A stretch of 64,000 nucleotides of DNA. Origin: Saxidomus purpurata (Eukaryota; Mollusca; Bivalvia; Venerida; Veneridae). A program made the position numbers and the translations under genes. Position 1 is the first letter of the stretch. Every line of letters starts with the position of its first letter. Below the pieces are notes generated by a model that saw only the letters and a list, made by a program, of their open reading frames with translations, was not told the origin of the DNA and made no database searches. Shown here in pieces: positions 36,458 through 48,400 of the stretch. The stretch covers positions 28,373,215 to 28,437,214 of the forward strand of contig JAFMSR010000013.1 of assembly GCA_022818135.1 (NCBI GenBank). The letters run 5' to 3'.

Positions 36458-39400
36458 GTAAGTCTTATCTAATTAATTGCGGAAACAATTTAGTAACGTG
36501 TCAAAAAATAATACATACTAAAATAGAGTAAAAACGACAGAAACATGGGAAGATGGAGCGAGTTGAAGCTTGTTGAAAAAATGCATTGGCCAGTCAGGTG
36601 ACCCACCGATTGGTAGCGTGAATTCAATCATCCGCTAAAATTATTTTTCTTCAACTACATGTAGTGTGGATTGTCCTTTAAGATAGCTTTGCACATTTTT
36701 TTTCATGCATTTTACATGTAGCATGCGAGGGTCGGGCTATCGTGACTATTCACCGTGCGGTGTCTTGTTTTAGTGTATATATCTACAAATGCACCACGCT
36801 TTTTTAAATGATACACTTGAGTCGAAACTGACAATGTACTCGGTCCGCCTTTTTTACACGGAGTAATAATTTTGAAAACTTTCTTTTCCATATTTGAATG
36901 GCCTGTAGCAAACAAATGTTACGGGAAGCATCGTCAACTAATACACTACCACATTTATCCAAATCATGCCTGTTGTTTCAACATTGGTCTGCACAGGAAG
37001 GTCGCGTGTTTTACTTAGGCTTATGATACAATAACTTGAGAACTCTTTTATTTTCAATTGCAAAGCCAATTCTAAATGGGTATATGATATTGTCAATATA
37101 GGTCAATATCTGCCCTAACCGGTTGTCATTTGTTTAGCTAAAATTTATAGGAATTTTTTCTTGACGGAAAGCATTGACCCCTAGCACAATTTTCAAGTAG
37201 AGATGCTTATATGTTGTCATATCATTCCGTAAAAATGTGAAGTTTTAATTATACGTGCAAGCCCGAACTTCGTCTACCTTAATCAACGACGAAAAGTGAA
37301 GTTGTCACTTCTTGTTTTTAGTTTTTATTTGTTTCAAACATTAAGTTAATGATCAAACACATTTAAATGGATAGTTCAATAAAGATTACACAGAATAAAC
37401 TGCAATAAGCTGTTACAGTGTTTACCTTTAGATTTCAAATTCTGATGAATATAATTTCTGCTATTTTTGAAATGCTGTTTCACTAGCTTGTCAATGAGTT
37501 CTTCACTCCTCTGGTGTTTGATTCAATAACATTGATGCGATTTCATAATCAGTAATTTAGAAAATTTAGTTTATAAACGTACAGTCTTCGGGTCAAAAGT
37601 GAATCCACAATGTCAAAAGGTAATATATATTTCATATAAAACCACCATTTTCTAAAATATTTCTTGACTTCATTTCAAATTTTAACAATCATATTAGAAA
37701 TTATCAAAAATGTTTTGTTTTTTTCTCGCAATAGTTTTAAGTTCTTAATTTGAAAGGTACCGGTATCACTATCTAAAAATGGATTTGTAAATCTGAAGGT
37801 CAGTATCCCTATCTGTCCAATTCTGACGTCATCTATTTCAAGTTGTCTTTTTATGATACTGTTTTAGATCTACAACAAGCTAAAGAAAATTTATGAAAAT
37901 ATCTGATGAAACTTTTATTTATTACGGTGCCCGTGAAGTGACATGTGATACATTTTTTTTTATTTCGTAATTACGAAATACATTTCGTATAAACGAGATA
38001 AGATTTCGTAAAAAACGAACTGTTATTCCGTTTTTACGAAATGTATTTCGTAATTACGAAATAAGATTTCGTTTTTACGAAATAACATTCGTTTTTACGA
38101 AATAACATTTCGTTTTTACGAAATGTATTTCGTAATTACGAAATAAAAAAAAATGTATCACATGTCACTTCACGGGCACCGTAATTCATTCTGTTTTACT
38201 GGTATAAATTTCATGAAAACATCATGGTAATTACCTTCTGCAGAAATAGTGTTTTTATAAGAAATATATAGTAAATTTTGACCTCGTGGAATCACTTTTG
38301 ACTCCAGACTGTGTATACCTACCACAGAATTCGCATGATGATCATGCAACGCATGTAAATTTTAAGTGGCTGGTGTATTATTTCAGTGTAATTTTTGCTG
38401 TTCCTTGCCTTTTTTGTTGTGGGATGTGGCGTACTATACCGCGGATTAGAATTGAAAGAAATCGGTAAGTTTTGTTTGTACATTTAAAAATTATTTAAAG
38501 TCAAATGTTAATTTACATACCATTTGTAACAGATATACAAGTCATAGCATTTACAGAAGTAAGTGTGGGAGCGAACATAGTTATAGTTACCGCTTTGTCT
38601 GTACTTTCGGCGTTCGTCCTTCAATCTGTCCGTCATTCGGTCTTGTCTGAGCATAACTCCAAAATTATGAAAGTATTTTGTTCAAACCGCACACAATGAC
38701 GGAGAACATTAATAGAAATATAATTCACAAGACACATAACTCTGCTTTGCTTGGCATTTGAATCTTCTCCCATTTAATAAACACTTTGCCAACTTTATAG
38801 TTCTCTACCTATGACAGGGCTGGAGACTTTGAGATGAAGGCATTAGTTCGGACAACATCCATCATTTCTTACGACAATCCTTGTTAAATGTTATTTATCA
38901 AATTATGCGCAATTATAGACCACTAAAATGAAAAGCTCTTTTAGTTTTATTTCGACTCATTCTTGGGTACTAGCTGGTACAAATATGCTTGGAGTTGAAT
39001 GTAGGCATTGTCCGGTATACATTGCAAAAAGTTCAGTGAGTTAATACTCAGATTTCAATACTATTTTGGTCAAACCTTGATTCAGTGATATATACAGAGA
39101 TTCAAAATACATTTGACATTATCAAGTGAATAATACAAACCAAATCGTCGAAGCATAAATGCAGTTGTATAAGAATACTATTTTCTAAATCAATACGTCT
39201 AGAACCGGTGTAATATTAATACGGTAAACTTTATAACGAACTCCTTGAGACCATTTCAATTTGTTCGTTTTATCCAGTTTGTTATATCCCATATATCGTA
39301 TAACATATCCATAATGAAAATGTGTTCCTTTTATCTGGAATTTTGCTTTATCCGACATCGTTTTATAAGAAGTTTACTGTATACATAATGTAGTTCTTAT

Positions 39401-42400
39401 TTTCATTACAGCACCATTTGCTATATGCATAGCCTTGACAACCGTTCTTTGTCTTTACAAGTCTAAAAACAGTATCATAAAAAAAGGTAAGATCGGTGAC
39501 ATTTACAAAGATACAAATATATATTTTAGCTCAAGTCAGAATGTTTTCGAACAAAGGGCGGTCTATTTCACCAGCAAGGTACAAGTAACTTTACATCCAA
39601 AGTGCTGATTGGAATGTAGCATGACATCAAGTGTGCTTTCCGATTTGTAAGTACAATGACTGTGTACCCTGTATGACAATCAACCATAAGATATATATAT
39701 TAAAAATTTGTGAGTCAGAGTGAAAATGAATATAAATAGCCAGTTTTCTTTAGCACAAAGTTCTGGTAAATTATTTTCTTTTGTCTCATATACTTTAAAC
39801 GAATGAATTCAGACAACCTTTTCTTTCAGTGAAATAATCATTGGCGTCATTATCAGGATTCAAATGAATATCTATACTAGTCTATCATCTTCTGTCACGC
39901 AGTTTTGATTTAAAACACATTGCGGCTACATGGATAGTATACTAAATGTGAATTTTAGGTTCGGTCCGATTTATTTTCGAGCTATCATTTTCAAAAATAC
40001 ATTTTCAGAAACAAAGTCAATTTGTTCTGGTCTTTAAATCCTTTCTGTTGTTATTTGTGGACCTTACCTTTTGTTCACAGCAGTATTAGCTCACGATGCT
40101 TCGCTAGACTTACACATATTATTTATCTATGGAATAAAAACAACAAAACAAAGGCGACTATATGAAAAATGCTGCACAACATGCGTCCTTTACCATGCAC
40201 AATTTGTTTATTGTAAAGAATCAGTTAGAACTGCCCGTTACATAGCTGTTAAAATTGTTTCACTCACTTGCAGCTCCCTTTTGAATTATTCGGATGAAAT
40301 TTAGGGGTATCATAAGGGTTCTGATGTTGTATCCGTCATTCCAAGTTGTGTCTTATACAGCAAAGAGATACATACTTATTATTCACGATTGTATAAATAC
40401 AAAAAAAAACATGAACTTAAAAGCGTAGGAGTTTTACAATTATACCGAAACATGATATAACACACGACTTTTCTCGAAGAATATTATAGGCAAATTCAAT
40501 CGTGAAGTGAAGGCAGACTGGTACTACATAGTACAAGGGTATTTTTCTAGTCATAATTTTGCAGGGCAAGCACATACATGTACGTTGGAATGGCATCGTA
40601 ATATATTTTTGCAAGGCATCTGCTGCTTATGCGTTTTTAAATGAAGAGGGGAATATTGGTTTGCAGATGTTGGTCGGTCCGTCCGGCCGTCTACCAAGAG
40701 TTTTCCGGAAAATATCTCACGAACGCATGGCCTAGCATCTTGAAATTTGATATGGAGGTTGATCATGACCAGCTGATGACCCCTATTGCTTCTGAGGTCA
40801 GTAAGTCAAAGGTCAAGGACACAATTACCTGGAATTGTACAACGGTTTCCGTAATATAACTCGAGAACGCGTGGTCATATCATTATGAACCATGACCAGC
40901 AGATGACCCCTATTGCTTTTGAGGTCAGTAGGTCAAGGATCAAGGTCATAATTACCCAGAATTGTAGAACGGTGTCCGGACGAAAACTCGAGAACGCTTG
41001 GTCATATCATTTTGAAACTTGATGTTGAGGTTGGTCATGACTAGCAGATAACACCTATTTATTTTGAGGTCAGTTGGTGAATGCCACAGTGACCCGGAAT
41101 AGTAAACCGGAAGCTAACTCGAGAGAGCGTGGGTCTTGCATCTCGAAACTTGATATGAAGGTTGATCATGACTAGCAGATGATCCTTATTGAGTTTTTGT
41201 AAGGTAAGCAATTGTTTTTATATCCACATGTATTTTTGTTAAGTTCGGGTTTACGCAATTTCACGGTGACCTTTACATGAAAAATAGTTCCTTGTATACT
41301 TCGACTTTTTCCACATTACTCATTGCATCAAGAGGGCATTCGTGTTTTAAAAACATGTCTTGTTAATCTTGATTTTGTTTCTATTTTTATCACAAAGCAG
41401 ATAACAGCCATGAACAAAGACAGGAAAATGCTCAGCATCAGATAACCAAGACGACACTTACAAAATTTCCAAAAGGTAAAGCATTTACTAAATATTAATA
41501 TACGCAATACGACTACAATGACATTAAAGCTTTTTTATAAAACACTATTATGTGTTCCCTGCGATTTAAATGTATTTCTAAGAAACGACATTGGAAATGT
41601 CCTTAAAGGGAATATGTGACAATACGTTGCTGGCGTCTTGTCAATGACGATGAGACAGTATAATCAGATTCATTAATGTGTCATTATTCAACATAGTTGG
41701 AACGAAAAGAAGAGTCTGATTTACTCTAAGATAGGTTCTCTGACTCTTGCGGACAGGACGTGATTTGTGACATCAATAATCAACATGTTATTAGGAAAAA
41801 AGCCAATTGTCTTAGCATGTGACAAGGCGGATTTTCTTGATTTTATTTTGCTGTTGTTCCACTAAACGATACATTTGCAAACGAGTGAGACATGACATTT
41901 TCTTACTTCTAACGCTTCCTCTTCTGTTGTAGTTAATTCACGACCGAAAACAAAAGTTTAACGCTTACTCTAGTACTCTAGTGTCTCATGCCTACTGTTC
42001 AACAGAATCAGAAAACGTCGGACTGGTACCCAATGATATTTCTCGTGCAGGAACGTTATGTTGGCCCCTTCTATCGTGTCACTTCGTGTGTAGCGCTCTA
42101 TAGTTGGTTATCCGTCCATCAATTTTCAACCTTTCCACAATATAGAACGACAACCTTTTCACAAAAGATGACAGTTTGAAACGTTATTAGCATGCGCGTA
42201 TTCGTTCAATGTAGCCAGGAGATCGGGATATAATATGCCCATTTTTCACATACTATTGATTTCAGCGGTATTCTGTTTCTCTTTCAATTGCACAGTTATA
42301 TTAAATAAGAAAATCAGCTTAAAATAATTCAATTACCTTCGGGTATTAAAACAATCTTTTGAATATTTTAGAACTACGCATATGAAACTGATTCGAATAT

Positions 42401-45400
42401 CAGGAACCCAGAAGTGTGTACACTAAGATTTAGACATTAAAATTGAATTAAACTTATTTTGTTCGGATATAAAGTAGCTACAACAGCAGAGGAAGCATCA
42501 GACGTATGAATACACATGTTTTGTTAATATTTCGTGTCTCAAACATCTTCAACTACACTGTTTAGAGGGAGAAAATCATACTAAAATAAAAAAAAGGTTC
42601 AATATATTGTATGTCTTCTTGACCCAAATACTGCTACTGCTGCTACTGCTACTGCTACTGCTGCTGCTGCTGCTGCTGTTGATGCTTCTGATGCTGCTGC
42701 TACTGCTACTGCTACTACTACACAATAAAAGATCTTAGCCCTTGACCTTTGACATACTGATCTCATTATCAATAAGGGTCATTCACTGGTAATGACAAGT
42801 AAGCTTTAACAAGACGAAACAGTATACATAAAAGACGCCGCCAAAGATGTTTTTCCATTTTAATAGCTCTCTGTACATTGATGAAATAGTTTTTCATACA
42901 GTATTATCTACTTGAACCGAGCAAATGTTTTACAGGAGTTGTATAGACGGATTTGGTCATGATCATTTGAAATATAAGAGAAACAGCATATTAACTATTC
43001 TCCATTTGTATCGCACAGACGCAGTTTTAACTACATTTATTCATAAAATCTAACTTTACGGAACAATAACATACATCACGTTCGAAGTTATTTCAAGTTA
43101 TATAAACAATCTATTAACAAAAATCAAACCATTACCGCTGGGCTGCGCTTTCCGCTGTAGGACCGCAATAAGACCGTAATGTGAGTCGCATTTTGAACAT
43201 GTCCGACAGTCTGAGAATGGATTTCTGTTAACGAAATTTATATTTCTCTTTATTTATAAGAACGGTAAATGATATTCTTTATCAATATAACTTATATGAA
43301 TCATATAAATTATACAAAATATAACACCTGGGGTTATTCTTATTGAATTTATACGGTTGTAAGCACTAATTTACATTTCGACTCTCAAGTTGAAAAATCT
43401 ATTCAGTGTGATTTTCATCTTGTCATTTTATTTTTCTTATTATAATAATAATAATATCTTTATTTACTGAAGGTTAACACATTAAGACATGCGAAACATT
43501 AACTTATTTTCAATGTGGCCTTCAAAAAAGAAAAGAAAAAAGAAACAATCCTGAAATAAAAATGGCATTATGAAACAAAACATAAATGACATAAATGAAC
43601 CCGACAAACACTCATCTTTTAACTAATGATGGATACATTTATACAGTGGAAAAATCCTAATCAGTCACACATGTTTCAGTTGACCAGTTAAACACAATAG
43701 TAAAACGTTTTTAAACTTCAGCATTCATTATATATCCGGTCGCAAAATTACAGTAATATCAGTTTAATTTGGATTTTGAAGTTGGAATAGGAATTTCTTA
43801 TAGTTCCGTTTAAAAGATATGACTGTTGTACAGTTTCTTATTTCAGTGGGCATCTTTTTCCACACTTCATTGCTGCTGTAACTAAATGTATCTTTTAAAT
43901 AATTTGTACGTGGTTTCAACTGAATGAGTTCATTTCGTTCTGAGGAGCGAAGTCTGTAAGTACTATTACTTGAAAATGTTATTAATTCTGACATATAAAT
44001 CGGTAAGAGCTGCTTTTTACATTTAAAAATAAGCAAACCCATATGATATGCACATCTGTGTTCAAACGTAAGCCAGTTTAATTCACGAAACATATCCAAG
44101 GAACACGTTAAAACCGGCTTATTTAAGATAATCCTCGCAGCCCTTTTTTGAATCTTTAGAATTTTGTTAACATCTGATTTTGAACTTATCCCCTTGCCCC
44201 AAACTGTACAACAGTAGTCAAAACATGGCAATATGTATGCATTATAATACATCTTCTTCATATCATCAGACAAGTGCTATTTTAGAATTTAGTTTGCTGC
44301 ATACCTTGGACATTTGATTTTTCCATGACAAAGTATTGTCAATTAAAACACCAAGAACTTTGTGCACTTTAACATTTTCAAGAGAAATATTTTCTATCGA
44401 CAAATGCAATTCTTGGGCATTCATTATTTTGTATTTTGTTGACATAAGCATATACTTTGATTTACCTGGGTGTAAAGACATATTGTTTAGTTTGCACCAT
44501 CTAGTAATTTCATTTAAATTTTCTTGGAGATTAGCTTCGATATTATGTATGCTGCAGTCTGATTTATACATAGTCGAATCGTCTGCATATAGGTCAATGT
44601 TAGTTGTCTGTGAGGATAAAGCTATGTCATTTATATAAATAAGGAATAATAAAGGACCAAGGATCGAACCCTGTGGAACACCGGAGTGGATGGGTAACGT
44701 TTCTGAATAAGAATTGTTTACCTTAACTTTTTGTTTCCTGTTACTTAGATATGACTCGAAAAGTTTAATTGTTCTTTCAGAGAAATGGTACAGTTTTAAT
44801 TTATGCAATAATATTTGGTGATCAACAAGATCAAAAGCCTTTCTCAAGTCAAGAAACACTGTCCCCACATACTTTCCACAGTCAATGTCTTTCAGCCAAG
44901 TGTCTACTAGTCGTGTAAGGGCAGTATGACAAGAGTGCTGTTGTCTGAAACCAGATTGTGTTGTATGTAAAAATATTTGTCTTACTGAAGAACGTATGTA
45001 ATTGTTTAGAAATATGGCGTTCAAATATTTTTGATAGTGTTGATAAAATTGATATAGGTCGATAATTGCATGGATCTGCTTTATTTCCTTCTTTGAATAG
45101 AGGAATGACATATGCTTCTTTCAGTGAATCTGGATATATTCCTTGTAAAATACTATTGTTTATTATATTGGCTACAGTTAGGGTAATGTAATCCCCACAG
45201 TTTTTCAGTAGCTTTGGTCCTATTCCATCGAGCCCCGTAGATTTAGTAACATCCAAATTTTCAATAATTGTTTTAACTTCAAATGGTGAAATAAAATCTA
45301 TATCAAAATAATTATGTTTTAATTTTTCATCTAAGTATTGTTTCAAATGGGAAAAGTGGTCTTTATCAAACTTGGTTTTCTGTATAATGTTAGACACATT

Positions 45401-48400
45401 GATAAAATGTTCATTTAAAGCATTTAAAATATTTATGTCGCCCTGTATAGTTTCATTACCATACCGTAGCGTTTTGGGCAAATGAATACCGTCACAAACA
45501 GAGTTGTCATTATTAGCAATGTTTTTTAATGTTTTCCATATAAACGCTGTAGTTTTATTTTCATTGACTACTTTATTATAAAATAATTTCCTACTTTTCT
45601 TTATCAACGATGTTACCTTGTTCCTCATTTCTTTATATTTGGGGAAATTCTTCTGCTTCTGAAGTTTATTCCTTTCAAAAATTGCAACTTTTATTTCTTC
45701 TTTGAACCATCCTGGTTGTGTATTGCGTTTTACTCTTTTTAATTTGACAGGTGCTTGTTTGGATACTATTTCATTAATAATGTTATAAAATAAATCAAGT
45801 TGATCATTCGGGTTATTTATGGTTTCAATGATTATTTTATGCATTAAGGAGTTTAGTTTGCGGACATGGTTTTGATTTATGTATCTTTTCTTGAAGTGTG
45901 TTCAAATCAAACTTCCTGGAGGCATCGAATGTAGAAAAATTACGTGTTTAATTTTATTTTTTTACGAAGCTATTCATAGACTCGCGTCCATGGATCAAAT
46001 TTATTATATCTGCTGGCGGCGTCGAATGACCCTTCAATTGTACTTCAATAACTTGTACTAATCTAAATTTAATGTCACTGTGACCTTGATGCACTTTGAT
46101 GTCCTCACCTTACATCAAAATGAATTATCTACTATTCATAAAATCTTACCTATCTAGACTCAACTTTTGATTATTTATTAGTCGAATACTGATAGTTATT
46201 CAATAATTTCGACAATAAACCAGCCTTATACGATATTGCTCGGACCAACCGTACTTCAGTTATTGAAACTGTTGTCAATAAAGGCTACGGTGACTTTGAT
46301 TTATATGATATTTGGTAAATTATTTATTAGAGAAGACATTTTGTTCATTTTTTCTTGGATTTCATGAGTTTTCATTTTCTCATCATTTTTATTTTAGGCA
46401 CACTCTATTTTATTGTCATAGCTCTTCTTTTGTCGAGAGGTGCTTTAAAGGCATTAACATACGTGCTCCACCACAAGGCTTCGAAACGTGGTGAAACTTC
46501 AACTAAATTGCTACAACGATGCAAGAAGCCGGAAAATCAAAGAAAGATAAAACAGGCTATTCGTTTCGATATATTTCATTCAAAGGGCGGCGGTGACCCG
46601 ATAGAAAAATGGGACATATCTGTTCTTGCGACTGTTCTAAAGATACTGTACAAAAACGATTTAAGCCAAGACGAAACATCAGCAATAGACACTATCAGAA
46701 GTATTAGAAACGAGTGTGCTCACAGTTCTAATCCTTCACTTGATTTTCATACTTACATGAAACATATAAATGTTTTAACAAAGTCAGTTGAAACATTAGC
46801 TGACCAGCTAGGCAAATCAAAACAAGACGAACTGAAGAATGTATTTGAAAAGATCAAACTAGATATCATAGATAGCAACAGTTTTATTGAACCTCCGAGA
46901 CGTGAAAGAAATGAAATTGCCGAGATACTGAATTCCGAAATACGGCTACAACCATTCCGCAAAGGTAAATCACACATGTTAATTTACTAAAATCATGTTT
47001 TTAGTTTTTGTTGATTATTCATTATTAAATACATTATTGAAAAATAGTAATATCAAATCAATTGTGTTTTGCAAGTGTATTCTTTGAATAGGTCTCTGCA
47101 AGCCATGCTGTGGGTCCGAGCGCAAGACGCAAATTATCGAGGTTTAAATGATTGCAAGAGCTTAAATTAACAATCGGTGCTGATAAAATTAGTATATACT
47201 TCCAACTAAAACTGGAATATACAGTAAGTATATAAGTGTTTAGCTATATCACCTTATCAAAGTCTTAGACTGTGTATATCTTTGTATCGTTAGAAATACA
47301 CACAATAACTCGCACAACACGTAGCTTATTTCGGAAACGTAGATACGAGTCGTATATCGTTCGATTAAGGCTTTAAAAGCTCAATAGCATTGCTTCAAAA
47401 TAGATTCTGAGGTGTATTGTGGCAAAATTGTTATTGATGGCTAGACGCATACAAATGAAAAACTGTTGACATTGTTAACGCGATGGTTTCAGATGTTGCG
47501 TAGAAAAGTGTTTTTAACGTCAAGTAATACTAGCAATTTTCTATTTGTCAGATATCGAGACTGCGGTTTTACAAGAAATTAAGAGGGCAGAGGAGAAAGG
47601 TGTTCTTATGAAAGGTTGCAGAGGTGTGTAATTTTAAACATCGAAATATCGCTTATTTCTTTATCATATTTGTCACGAAAATTCTTTACATCAGTAAATG
47701 CAGAATAAAGAAACATAAAGCACATTAACTACCAACAGCCGACCCAAAATATAAAGCCAAAATCAGCAAAAATATCAATTTTCGGTACCGGATTTACCTT
47801 TAAGCATTACAGAAAGTTTCAAAACGCAAACAGAATTTCATAGAAGTGGATAAAACTCTATATATTTTGCGAATTGAATGTAATTTATAAATCATGTATA
47901 TGGCTATTGCTTTCGTCAATTCGATTACTCCTAATAACACACCGATAATGTCTCAACAGTGTATTTTCTTCTGATAGGTGTAACACTGAAACTTGCGTTT
48001 ATTAAGGACGAGGAAAACTCTCAACATTTCAAATTATACCATGATGTTATTGTCAAAGAAATCAAAAAAGGAGATGTTACCACTGTATCTGCTGAATTCA
48101 AGAATGGTGTAGGTGGTCTTTGTAGAGACCTACGTAGTATACCTAATGTACTGTTTGAAGACTGCGAATCCGGGAGTATTAAATTGAATCTGAAAGTGTC
48201 TTCATTCCGTGCAGTTCTTGACGTATTCCAATATGCTGGAAGCAAGCCATTTCAAAGTAAACTGGACGTTATTGCCAAAGAAATATCAAAGAAGTCAAAC
48301 CTTAAACATCCATTGATGCTTTCTGCGTCAATATCGAAAGAAACGCTTTTGTCCCTTTACAAAGACTTGGGTAAGAAAATCTATTATTTATTGATGAAAA

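Larger units (their letters stand above)
41476..46397 (+). other. Intron 3 with CTG repeats and an antisense LINE
   Basis: About 4.9 kb. It contains (CTG/CTA)n at 42630-42720, a minus-strand LINE at 43440-45950 and otherwise unassigned AT-rich sequence. No extra phase-1 exon with good borders was found. Confidence 0.5.

Noticed and set aside
41936..41975. Possible extra exon after TCTTCTGTTGTAG
   Set aside because: The phase-1 frame hits a stop after ten codons and no good donor precedes it.
42482..42510. Possible extra exon after CTACAACAGCAG
   Set aside because: The phase-1 frame reaches a stop within seven codons.
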